Shown piece after piece: positions 1 through 6,464 of a stretch of DNA of 20,634 nucleotides (position 1 is the first letter of the stretch; each line of letters starts with the position of its first letter). The notes under the pieces were generated by a model. It made no database searches. It was given only the letters and a program-made list of their open reading frames with translations, and was not told where the DNA came from. This DNA comes from Erythrobacter sp. UBA3075. Lineage in GTDB: Bacteria; Pseudomonadota; Alphaproteobacteria; Sphingomonadales; Sphingomonadaceae. The position numbers and the translations under genes were made by a program. The stretch is from contig DFBR01000078.1 in assembly GCA_002367375.1 (NCBI GenBank), forward strand, positions 13,183 to 33,816. Reading direction: 5' to 3'.

Positions 1-1307
1 GTCACCGCGTTCTGATTGTCCTCAGCGGTTGAATAGACCTGCGTCTTCTTGGTCGGGATCGTTGTGTTGCGGTCGATCATGCGGGTGAAAACACCGCCGA
101 GCGTTTCGATACCGAGTGACAGCGGGGTCACGTCGAGCAGCAGCACATCCTTGACGTCACCCTGCAACACGCCTGCCTGAATCGCAGCACCCATGGCCAC
201 AACTTCATCAGGGTTCACGCCGGTGTGCGGCTTGGAGCCGAAGAATTTTTCAACCACTTCGCGCACGCGGGGCATACGAGTCATGCCGCCAACCAGAATG
301 ACTTCGTCGATCTGGTCCTTGGACACACCAGCATCTTCCAGTGCCTTCTTGCACGGCTCAAGCGTGCGATCGACCAGCTTGCCGACCAGCTTTTCCAAAT
401 CCGAACGGCTGATCGTTTCGACGAGGTGCAGTGGGGTGGAAGATCCACCTTCCATGCGCGCCGTGATGAACGGCAGGTTCACTTCGGTGGTCTGCGAGCT
501 GGACAGCTCAATCTTGGCCTTCTCGGCAGCTTCCTTGAGGCGCTGCAGAGCGAGCTTGTCGGTCCGCAGGTCCATGTTTTCCTTCTTGTTGAACTGGTCG
601 GCCAGATATTCGACGATTTCGTTGTCGAAGTCTTCGCCGCCCAGGAAGGTGTCACCATTGGTCGACTTCACCTCGAACACGCCGTCACCAATCTCGAGGA
701 CGGAGACGTCGAAAGTACCGCCGCCAAGGTCATAAACGGCGATGGTCTTCCCGTCTTCCTTATCCATGCCATAGGCGAGCGCTGCCGCTGTCGGCTCGTT
801 GATAATGCGCTCAACTTCAAGGCCAGCGATCTGTCCGGCGTCCTTGGTCGCCTGACGCTGTGCATCGTTGAAGTATGCGGGAACGGTGATGACCGCCTTG
901 GTTACGGTTTCGCCAAGATAGCTCTCGGCGGTTTCCTTCATCTTTTGCAGGATGAAGGCAGAAATCTGGCTGGGCGAATATTCTTCGCCGCCTGCTTCGA
1001 CCCAAGCATCGCCGTTCTTGCCCTTGACGATGTCATAGGGAACGAGGCCCATGTCCTTCTTGGTGGTCGGATCGTTGAACGGGCGGCCGATAAGTCGCTT
1101 GATCGCGAACAGCGTGTTGTCCGGATTGGTGACGGCCTGACGCTTTGCGGGCTGGCCGATAAGGCGTTCACCATCCTTGGTAAAGGCGACGATCGACGGC
1201 GTCGTGCGCGCACCTTCTGAATTTTCAATAACCTTGGGCTTTCCGCCTTCCATCACGGACACGCAGCTGTTCGTGGTACCCAAGTCGATCCCGATAATCT
1301 TACTCAT
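1..1307 (-). CDS. dnaK: Chaperone protein DnaK (Hsp70), 3' part outside window
   Basis: ATP-dependent cytoplasmic chaperone that binds unfolded polypeptides and cycles with DnaJ and GrpE. The gene starts at ATG 1307 on the minus strand; about 435 residues are visible of the roughly 640 usual. The N-terminal ATPase domain is complete: phosphate-1 loop GIDLGTTNS (residues 6-14), the [11 protein letters not shown] region, the [10 protein letters not shown] phosphate-2 loop and the [10 protein letters not shown] adenosine motif, then the linker [15 protein letters not shown] into the substrate-binding domain. The frame is intact to base 3. A GGGGA ribosome-binding sequence lies about 4 nt before the ATG, and a strong RpoH-type promoter lies about 100 bases upstream. 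dnaJ would be expected further along on the minus strand, outside the window. The family assignment is certain. Confidence 0.99.
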   Translation of the reverse strand, partial: MSKIIGIDLGTTNSCVSVMEGGKPKVIENSEGARTTPSIVAFTKDGERLIGQPAKRQAVTNPDNTLFAIKRLIGRPFNDPTTKKDMGLVPYDIVKGKNGDAWVEAGGEEYSPSQISAFILQKMKETAESYLGETVTKAVITVPAYFNDAQRQATKDAGQIAGLEVERIINEPTAAALAYGMDKEDGKTIAVYDLGGGTFDVSVLEIGDGVFEVKSTNGDTFLGGEDFDNEIVEYLADQFNKKENMDLRTDKLALQRLKEAAEKAKIELSSSQTTEVNLPFITARMEGGSSTPLHLVETISRSDLEKLVGKLVDRTLEPCKKALEDAGVSKDQIDEVILVGGMTRMPRVREVVEKFFGSKPHTGVNPDEVVAMGAAIQAGVLQGDVKDVLLLDVTPLSLGIETLGGVFTRMIDRNTTIPTKKTQVYSTAEDNQNAV

Positions 1308-1407
1308 AATTCCCCATCTCTTTCATACGTTGGACGCTGCGCTATCGGCTTCCCGCCAATTCGGCAAAGCCACTCGGCAGCTCTAAAAAGCTGTGTTACG
1401 AAGGCGG

Positions 1408-1435
1408 ATATAGGTGCGCTTTTGCTTGGCACAAG
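1408..1435 (-). promoter_or_regulatory. RpoH (sigma-32) heat-shock promoter of dnaK
   Basis: Read on the minus strand, CTTG (1435-1432), a 17-nt spacer and CCTATAT (1414-1408) match the alphaproteobacterial RpoH consensus CTTG-N17-CYTATNT at every specified position. The predicted transcription start near 1401 would leave a leader of about 93 nt before the dnaK ATG. No CIRCE inverted repeat is seen here, so sigma-32 control is the simplest reading. Confidence 0.8.
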
Positions 1436-1454
1436 GGACGCCAGCGACTAGAAA
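1426..1454 (+). promoter_or_regulatory. Candidate housekeeping promoter for the PCu(A)C gene
   Basis: TTGGCA (1426-1431), a 17-nt spacer and TAGAAA (1449-1454) give 5/6 and 4/6 matches to the sigma-70 hexamers. The predicted start near 1461 lies about 20 nt before the ATG at 1482, leaving room for the GAGGGGAAG ribosome-binding sequence. Its -35 box directly abuts the CTTG box of the dnaK promoter on the other strand, so the two polymerases could compete. Alphaproteobacterial promoters are loose, so this is only a candidate. Confidence 0.4.
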
Positions 1455-1481
1455 ATTGCCATTGTCCAAGAGGGGAAGATT

Positions 1482-2003
1482 ATGAAGTCGATGCGTGTTT
1501 TGGGTGCCTTGGCGAGCGCCGGGTTGGTGATGAGCCTTGCAGCCTGTGCTGATGAAGCAGAAGCGCCGGTGGAAGAAGCTGCTGGCGATTGCGCGCCGGG
1601 TATCAGCGTTACAAGCGGTTGGCTGGCACTGCCTGCCGTAACTGGCAACCCTGCTGCAGTTTATTTCACTATCGCCAACGAAACCGATGCGCAGGTGTCA
1701 ATCCGCACCGCCACAGTGCTGGGTGCAGAAAGTGCGATGTTGCACGAAACCGCCGAGTGGAGCGGTGAGGTCGACATGCAAGAGCTGTTTACCCAACCAG
1801 TGATGGCCGGAGAGACGCTGGAGTTCGAACCGGGCGGTAAGCATGTGATGGCGTTCGGCATGGGTGAAGGCACCGAGCCGGGCGGTGAGACGGAGGTGAC
1901 GCTCACCTTCGTGGGCGGCGACAAATGCAGTTTCCCCGTCACCGCCTATCCCGCTGGCGAGGACCCGCGTGAAGCTGCCGAGGAAGAGGCTGACGAGGGT
2001 TGA
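1482..2003 (+). CDS. Periplasmic copper chaperone PCu(A)C family lipoprotein
   Basis: Predicted Cu(I)-binding envelope protein of the PCu(A)C (DUF461) family, whose members deliver copper to the CuA site of cytochrome c oxidase. The 173-residue product begins with a lipoprotein signal ending in the lipobox LAAC (Cys22), so it should be membrane-anchored on the periplasmic side. The family's copper motif H-x10-M-x21-H-x-M is exact: His88, Met99, His121 and Met123. A short acidic region follows the lipid anchor, and the tail after about residue 160 is Glu-rich. ATG 1482 has a good ribosome-binding sequence (GAGGGGAAG) about 4-8 nt upstream. The stop overlaps the TTG start of the next gene by 4 nt, so the two may be translationally coupled. 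No oxidase genes are adjacent. The copper role is family knowledge; the motif is directly visible. Confidence 0.9.
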   Translation: MKSMRVLGALASAGLVMSLAACADEAEAPVEEAAGDCAPGISVTSGWLALPAVTGNPAAVYFTIANETDAQVSIRTATVLGAESAMLHETAEWSGEVDMQELFTQPVMAGETLEFEPGGKHVMAFGMGEGTEPGGETEVTLTFVGGDKCSFPVTAYPAGEDPREAAEEEADEG

Positions 2004-2503
2004 GCGGCAGCGCGGCGCTTTCCTGCCCCATCGGTGGGGAGCGCCCGCTGAGCGAAAGTGAGGTCAAACTCGCTCGCTCCATTTTCGGCGATGCGATAGA
2101 TTATTCCAAGGTCCTGATCCGGCGCCGCAAATGGGCCTTTTTTCAGCCCAAACAGGTCACGATGGCGCCGCGTGGGCACATCCATTTCCATCCGGGTGGC
2201 AGCGCCTATTGCGATGATTTCGCCACCGCATCGCTCCATCAGCAGGCGCACTTCATTCATGAGATGGTGCATGTCTGGCAGACCCAGACGCGCGGCGAAT
2301 GGTATCTGGTGCTGAACCGGATGCCATGGGCGCGCTACGACTATGCGCTCAGACCGGGTTGGAAGTTGGATCAATATGGCATTGAGCAGCAGGCAAAGAT
2401 TGTCGAGCACGCATTTTTGCTGCGCAATGGCGGTGTCGTGGCCGGTGTCGCAGACAAGAAGGCCTATGATGTTCTGGTGAATTTTCCGGGCGCAGCGAAG
2501 TGA
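2000..2503 (+). CDS. Small HExxH protein (Vgr-related / metallopeptidase-like)
   Basis: A 167-residue protein resembling entries often labelled 'vgr related protein' in sphingomonads; I recognise the family only loosely. A zinc-peptidase-like HEMVH motif sits at residues 87-91, inside a helix-like stretch ending HVWQ. A possible third ligand is Glu129 in GIEQQAKIVE, the arrangement seen in small HExxH proteins of the DUF4157-like type. There is no signal peptide or membrane segment, so it is probably cytoplasmic. The proposed start is TTG 2000 in a TTGA overlap with the lipoprotein stop; no ATG lies near the N-terminus, which supports coupling. Its 3' end overlaps the GTG of the acetyltransferase remnant. 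Catalytic activity is inference from the motif. Confidence 0.7.
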   Translation: MSGSAALSCPIGGERPLSESEVKLARSIFGDAIDYSKVLIRRRKWAFFQPKQVTMAPRGHIHFHPGGSAYCDDFATASLHQQAHFIHEMVHVWQTQTRGEWYLVLNRMPWARYDYALRPGWKLDQYGIEQQAKIVEHAFLLRNGGVVAGVADKKAYDVLVNFPGAAK

Positions 2504-2628
2504 CTTTCAGCATCAGAGAATTTGCTGAGGCGGACAGCGCCGCATTTGCCAAGCTCAATCGGCGCTGGAGCTGGAATTTGCCCGTGATGAGGAAGGCCGG
2601 GAGGAGACGTTTCAGATTGGCTGGCTGA
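2500..2628 (+). pseudogene. Truncated GNAT-like acetyltransferase start (remnant)
   Basis: A GTG at 2500 overlaps the preceding stop (GTGA) and opens a reading frame starting VTFSIREFAEADSAAFAKLN. This resembles the first strand and helix of GNAT N-acetyltransferases (x-I-R-x-F-x-x-x-D-x-x-A-F-x-x-L-N). After about residue 21 (base 2562) the similarity stops. The next bases look coding only in another frame, that of the membrane protein downstream, and the GNAT frame ends at TGA 2626-2628. The acetyl-CoA binding motif and the rest of a ~150-residue domain are missing. The simplest explanation is a deletion that fused two genes out of frame. The GNAT call rests on only about 20 residues. Confidence 0.55.
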
Positions 2629-3056
2629 CGCCGCTGATGGCGATATTCGTCATGCTTGATCTGATGTCCTTCTGGATGTTCGCATGGACGATCCGGTCAC
2701 TGGTAAGCGTGACCCCTGCGATGCTACTTGGAGTCATGGGCTTTGCGAGTGCCTATTACCTTGCCGCGCGGCTGGTGTTCCCCAGCGACCCGGATCAATT
2801 TGACAAGCTGGACACGCATTACTTCCGTGTTTCGCGCACCATATTCGGAATTCTGATCGCGCTTGTGCTCGTGCAATGGGCTTACCTACTCTCAATCCCG
2901 CAAGTGAGGGAGGCAGTTTTGTCTCCGACGAGCATCGGCCTGACGGTGCTGTTCGTGGCGTTGATGGGAGCGGCGGTGGTCTTTCGCAATCGGCGAGTGC
3001 AGGCAGTCCTGTTGGTGGCGCTGAGTGTCCGCTATCTGGCGCTCTACCTTTCTTGA
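2562..3056 (+). pseudogene. Multi-pass membrane protein, 5'-truncated, unknown function
   Basis: The frame ending at TGA 3054-3056 encodes about five hydrophobic segments, at MAIFVMLDLMSFWMFAW, MLLGVMGFASAYYLAA, FGILIALVLVQWAYLL, IGLTVLFVALMGAAVVF and VQAVLLVALSVRYLALYL. The frame is open back to 2529 and looks coding from about 2562 (ALELEFARDEEGREET...), but has no ATG, GTG or TTG before ATG 2637. That ATG has no ribosome-binding sequence and falls inside the first membrane segment. The family is unrecognised, although sphingomonad inner-membrane proteins with DLxSFWxxAW motifs usually have more N-terminal sequence. I read it as beheaded by the same deletion that cut the GNAT gene. A shortened protein from ATG 2637 (139 residues) cannot be excluded. 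Confidence 0.6.
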
Positions 3057-3155
3057 GCGCGGCAGGCCGAAGCATTGAGGTCCAACATCGCCCGGCGCTA
3101 TTGCGGTGTATCTGTTTTTCTTCCACAACTGACCGCATCGAAAAAGGGGGATACC

Positions 3156-4508
3156 ATGCTCAAGAAACTTCTCGCGGCTTCAGCGCTAACGCTGTGCCTT
3201 GTGGCACCTGCGCAGGCACAGGATGTCAATGCCGATCCGATTTATGAAACGGTCACATTGTCAGGCGGATTTACGCCCGACCCCTATGTCGTCAATTTGT
3301 CATCAGGCGGCACCAATGACGCGTCCAAAATCAGTCCGCAATGCGATGGATTTGTCGCCACATCTCCCGATGTGCGGCTGAATTTCCAGCCGGGTTCGCT
3401 GCCTCTGTATATCTCCGCCACTTCAGATGAGGACACGACACTCGTCATCAACGCGCCTGATGGAAACTGGTATTGCGATGATGATAGCGGGGGTGATCTG
3501 AACCCCATGGTCAGCTTCGACAACCCAATGACGGGACGTTATGAAATCTGGGTCGGGACTTATGGGGAGAGCGCGTCTTATCCGGCACAACTCAACATTT
3601 CCGAGATATCCGGTGGAGCTGTAGGCATAATGCCCACGTCGTCCATGATGCCCGATATCAATGCCGAGCCTATTTACGCGACGGTGAACCTTTCCGGCGG
3701 GTTCACGCCTGATCCCTATACCGTCAATCTGTCATCGGGCGGCACCTATGATGCGAACAATATCAGCCAGCAATGTGCCGGTTATATCGCCAATTCTCCC
3801 GATGTGCGGCTGAACTTCCAGCCAGGGTCACTTCCGTTGTATATTTCGGCAAATTCGAGCGAAGATACAACGTTGGTTGTCAACGCGCCCGACGGAAACT
3901 GGTATTGCAACGATGATGGCGGGGGCAATTTCAATCCGTTGCTTGCCTTCGATAACCCGCTTGCGGGCCGGTATGAGATCTGGGTGGGAACTTACGGGGA
4001 CAGCAGTTCGTGGCCCGCACAACTCAATATATCCGAAATTGGCTCCAGCTATCAGGGGGGCGGACAGACTACGTTTCCGACCCCGATGCCGCCTCCGTCA
4101 TCAGGTCCAGACATAAATGCAGAGCCAATCTATGAGACTGTGGCTCTGAGAAGCGGCTTCTCACCAGATCCCTACATCGTCCGAATGTCGTCTGGCGGCG
4201 GGAACGACGCTTCCAATCTCAGTCATGCCTGCGCCGGGTTTATCGCCAGCTCGCCGGATGTAAGGCTCAACTATGACGCCGGATCGCTGCCGCTTTATAT
4301 CTCCGCCTCGTCGATGGCGGACACGACCCTTGTTATCAATGCGCCTGACGGAAATTGGTATTGCGATGACGATAGCGGCCAGGGCACGAACCCCTCGGTA
4401 CGATTCCAGACGCCGCTTTCGGGACGTTACGAAATTTGGGTGGGCACGTATGGTGAGGCAGACAGCCACGCGACCGAGCTCAATATTTCAGAGCTTTACA
4501 GTCAGTAG
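3156..4508 (+). CDS. Secreted protein of three tandem PPC-like repeats
   Basis: A 450-residue exported protein of unknown function. ATG 3156 is preceded by the purine-rich AAAAAGGGGG and begins a classical signal peptide (MLKKLLAASALTLCLVAPAQ, cleavage likely after AQA). The mature chain is three repeats of about 131 residues: 23-153, 167-297 and 319-450, with short Met- or Pro/Ser-rich linkers. Each repeat has a D(V/I)NA(E/D)PIY opening, SPDVRLN, GSLPLYIS, DTTLV(I/V)NAPDGNWYC, an acidic Asp cluster, GRYEIWVGTYG and a closing LNISE. One Cys before SPDVRLN and one in WYC could form a disulfide in each repeat. The strand pattern and the DG and GRYEIWVG elements recall bacterial pre-peptidase C-terminal (PPC) domains, but no protease domain is present. 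A longer in-frame start at 3075 would bury the signal peptide and is rejected. Confidence 0.85.
   Translation: MLKKLLAASALTLCLVAPAQAQDVNADPIYETVTLSGGFTPDPYVVNLSSGGTNDASKISPQCDGFVATSPDVRLNFQPGSLPLYISATSDEDTTLVINAPDGNWYCDDDSGGDLNPMVSFDNPMTGRYEIWVGTYGESASYPAQLNISEISGGAVGIMPTSSMMPDINAEPIYATVNLSGGFTPDPYTVNLSSGGTYDANNISQQCAGYIANSPDVRLNFQPGSLPLYISANSSEDTTLVVNAPDGNWYCNDDGGGNFNPLLAFDNPLAGRYEIWVGTYGDSSSWPAQLNISEIGSSYQGGGQTTFPTPMPPPSSGPDINAEPIYETVALRSGFSPDPYIVRMSSGGGNDASNLSHACAGFIASSPDVRLNYDAGSLPLYISASSMADTTLVINAPDGNWYCDDDSGQGTNPSVRFQTPLSGRYEIWVGTYGEADSHATELNISELYSQ
3222..4505 (+). repeat. Three tandem in-frame coding repeats (~390 bp each)
   Basis: Coding units begin at 3222, 3654 and 4110, each opening with codons for D(V/I)NA(E/D)PIY. 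They are strongly alike at protein level but clearly diverged at DNA level, so the duplication is not recent. Linkers between units are about 13 and 21 codons. Confidence 0.9.
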
Positions 4509-4538
4509 CAGTCGTTCCGTGCAGACAAATTTGCAGAA

Positions 4539-4567
4539 AGGCGGGGCCATCCGGTTCCGCCTTTTTT
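4539..4567 (+). terminator. Intrinsic terminator after the three-repeat gene
   Basis: A 10-bp stem (AGGCGGGGCC / GGTTCCGCCT, two G-T pairs in RNA) with a 4-nt loop is followed directly by six Ts. It lies 30 nt after the stop at 4508. This is a textbook rho-independent terminator and isolates the dioxygenase gene downstream. Confidence 0.9.
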
Positions 4568-4585
4568 CTGACCTGCCTTTAGGGA

Positions 4586-4612
4586 TTGAGCAGGCTGGTT
4601 TCATTTGATACT
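4586..4612 (+). promoter_or_regulatory. Weak candidate promoter for the dioxygenase gene
   Basis: TTGAGC (4586-4591) and GATACT (4607-4612) match the -35 and -10 hexamers at 4/6 and 5/6, but the spacer is only 15 nt. Because a strong terminator lies just upstream, the next gene needs its own promoter, and this is the best match I see in the 83-nt gap. Confidence 0.3.
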
Positions 4613-4622
4613 TTTCGCATGT

Positions 4623-4646
4623 CCGGGCGGCCCAACCCGCGCCCGG
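4623..4646 (+). other. GC-rich hairpin immediately before the dioxygenase start
   Basis: CCGGGCG (4623-4629) and CGCCCGG (4640-4646) form a perfect 7-bp stem with a 10-nt loop, ending 4 nt before ATG 4651. No T-tract follows, so it is not an obvious terminator. In mRNA it would occlude initiation at 4651, which either controls translation or means that a later ATG (4663 or 4684) is used. Confidence 0.55.
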
Positions 4647-4650
4647 CCAC

Positions 4651-5829
4651 ATGGTCACAAAAATGGAGCTTGAAACATACGCAATGTCGCGCGAGCGCGG
4701 CTTTCTTTCGCATTACGAAATTGACGATATCACCCTACCCTCGCAATTTGCGAGCGTAACGCAGGCTGCTGGAAATCTCTCCGGCCTCCTGTCTACAGGT
4801 CGCGTCCGGCACTGGCTTGATCAACTGCCCGACCCCGGCCTTGAGGAATGGGCCCGCGAGGCGCCCGAAGAAGAGGTTCGCACCGCGATGGTGCACTATT
4901 CCTTCCTTGTGCAAGCCTATGTCTGGGGCGAGGCAGAGCCTCCCGCGCATCTACCCGCCAATCTTGCGCGTCCAATGGTGGCCGTTGCCGATCGGCTCGG
5001 ACAGGCACCACTGCTGCCCTATTCTGGCTATGTGCTCGACAATTGGGCGCGGCTCGACAAGTCGGGGCCGATCTCACTCGACAATATCTACATGTATCAA
5101 AATTTCGCGGGCGGCGAGGATGAGAACTGGTTCGTGATGATCCATGTCGCCATCGAAGCCGAGGCAGGCGTATTGCTCGACAATGCTGCCCGGCTGGTGA
5201 GCGTCGCCAGGAATGGCGACGAGGTTGAGGCAGAACGGCTGCTGATCGAAATGGACGCCGCGTGGGAGCGGATATACACCCATTTCGCGCGCATGACTGA
5301 ACGCTGCGACCCCTATGTCTATTTCCACCGCGTGCGCCCCTATATTCACGGCTGGGCGAACAACCCGGCGCTTAAAGGTGGCGGACTGATTTATGACGGT
5401 GTTGAGAAGCTGGAGGGCAAGCCGCAGGCGCTGCGCGGTCAGACCGGCTCGCAGTCATCCATCGTTCCGGCAATGGATGCGCTGTTCCAGGTCGGCCACA
5501 GCGAGGATCCGCTGAGGAATTTTCTGGACGAGTTGCACCAATACCGACCTGTCGAACATCGGCGCTTTATCGAAGACCTTGCGGCGAAATCGACGCTGCG
5601 CGATTTCGTGCAAGCGGCGGATAAGCAGAGCCTGAAAGACGCGTTCAACGCCTGCGTTCAGCAGTCGGCACGTTTCCGCACGCGGCATCTTGAGTATGCG
5701 GCAAGCTATATCAACAAGCAGGCGGGCAGCATTGCGGGCAATGATCCCGATGTTGGAACCGGCGGCACGCCTTTTATGCGTTATCTGAAGAAGCACCGCG
5801 ACGAAAACGCGGCGCAGCTGGTCAAGTAG
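4651..5829 (+). CDS. Indoleamine 2,3-dioxygenase family protein
   Basis: Heme-dependent enzyme family that opens the indole ring of L-tryptophan with O2 to give N-formylkynurenine, the first step of the kynurenine pathway. Counted from ATG 4651 the protein has 392 residues, close to human IDO1 (403). IDO motifs appear in order: RPYIHGW (229-235), GGGLIYDGV (243-251), GQTGSQSS plus PAMD (263-276), YRPVEHRRF (298-306), the proximal heme-ligand segment RTRHLEY with His346, and GTGGT (369-373). No signal peptide is present, so it is cytoplasmic. No kynurenine-pathway partner lies nearby. The start is uncertain: ATG 4651, 4663 and 4684 are all in frame, none has a good ribosome-binding sequence, and a stable hairpin sits just before 4651. 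The family call is strong; the substrate is inferred from family knowledge. Confidence 0.88.
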   Translation: MVTKMELETYAMSRERGFLSHYEIDDITLPSQFASVTQAAGNLSGLLSTGRVRHWLDQLPDPGLEEWAREAPEEEVRTAMVHYSFLVQAYVWGEAEPPAHLPANLARPMVAVADRLGQAPLLPYSGYVLDNWARLDKSGPISLDNIYMYQNFAGGEDENWFVMIHVAIEAEAGVLLDNAARLVSVARNGDEVEAERLLIEMDAAWERIYTHFARMTERCDPYVYFHRVRPYIHGWANNPALKGGGLIYDGVEKLEGKPQALRGQTGSQSSIVPAMDALFQVGHSEDPLRNFLDELHQYRPVEHRRFIEDLAAKSTLRDFVQAADKQSLKDAFNACVQQSARFRTRHLEYAASYINKQAGSIAGNDPDVGTGGTPFMRYLKKHRDENAAQLVK

Positions 5830-5839
5830 AAACCGGACG

Positions 5840-5863
5840 GGAGCCGCCTTACCCGGCGGCTCC
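5840..5863. terminator. Bidirectional hairpin between convergent genes
   Basis: GGAGCCGCC (5840-5848) and GGCGGCTCC (5855-5863) form a perfect 9-bp stem with a 6-nt loop. It fills the 37-nt gap between the dioxygenase stop on the plus strand and the grpE stop on the minus strand. There is no long T-tract on either side, so it is likely a weak or factor-assisted terminator, or an mRNA 3'-end stabiliser. Confidence 0.6.
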
Positions 5864-5866
5864 TGC

Positions 5867-6454
5867 CTAGTCCGGCTTCTTCGCCACGCCGACCATTGCA
5901 GGACGCAGCAAGCGGTCCTTGATCATGTAGCCAGCCTGCATTTCCTGAACGATGATGCCCGGTTCGGCATCTGCGGTCGGAATTTCCATCATCGCCTGAT
6001 GCTGGTTTGGATCGAGCGCCATACCCATTGCGGCGATGCGGACAATGCCGTGCTGCGCGAAGGCCTTTTCCATCTCACGCTGCGTAGCTTGAATGCCTGC
6101 GACCAGCCCTTTGAACTTGGAATCTTCGCGCAAGTCCTCTGGAATGGCGTCGATAGCGCGGGCCAGATTGTCTGCCACGCTCAAGATGTCGCGGGCAAAG
6201 CCAGTCGCGGCATAATTGCGCGCATCGGAAATGTCCTTTTCCATCCGGCGACGCACATTCTGCGTGTCGGCCTTGGCATAGAGAACATCCTGCCGTGCCT
6301 GCTCAAGCTCTGCCTGCAAGGCTGCGATCTGCTCGTCGCCTTCTTCGCCCTCGCCATTATCGCTGTCGGCCAGAAATTCTTCCGGCACGCCGTCCAGCTC
6401 GTTCGCAATTTCATGGTCGACCGCGTCGTCGCGATCCTTGTTATTGTCCGTCAT
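5867..6454 (-). CDS. grpE: GrpE nucleotide exchange factor for DnaK
   Basis: Cytoplasmic co-chaperone that releases ADP from DnaK. The start is taken as ATG 6454 (MTDNNKDRDD), giving 195 residues; an in-frame extension to 6520 would overlap the end of hrcA and is not needed. The N-terminus (1-45) is acidic and probably disordered. A long helical region rich in heptads follows (AALQAELEQARQDVLYAKAD), then the NVRRRMEKDI segment, and the C-terminal beta domain with PNQHQAMMEIP, GIIVQEMQAGYMIKDRLLRPAMVGV. It lies 10 nt downstream of hrcA in the same direction, so the two form an operon. Length and motifs are normal for the family. Confidence 0.98.
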   Translation of the reverse strand: MTDNNKDRDDAVDHEIANELDGVPEEFLADSDNGEGEEGDEQIAALQAELEQARQDVLYAKADTQNVRRRMEKDISDARNYAATGFARDILSVADNLARAIDAIPEDLREDSKFKGLVAGIQATQREMEKAFAQHGIVRIAAMGMALDPNQHQAMMEIPTADAEPGIIVQEMQAGYMIKDRLLRPAMVGVAKKPD

Positions 6455-6464
6455 TTCTGCCTGT

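Noticed and set aside
225..1220. 331-codon open frame on the plus strand opposite dnaK
   Set aside because: It is entirely antisense to dnaK, a certain gene. Long antisense frames are common in GC-rich coding DNA, and the translation has no recognisable domain.
1377..1392. Short inverted repeat CAGCT...AGCTG in the dnaK leader as operator or thermometer
   Set aside because: It has only a 5-bp stem, lies far from the start codon and does not pair with the ribosome-binding sequence. It resembles neither CIRCE nor a ROSE element.
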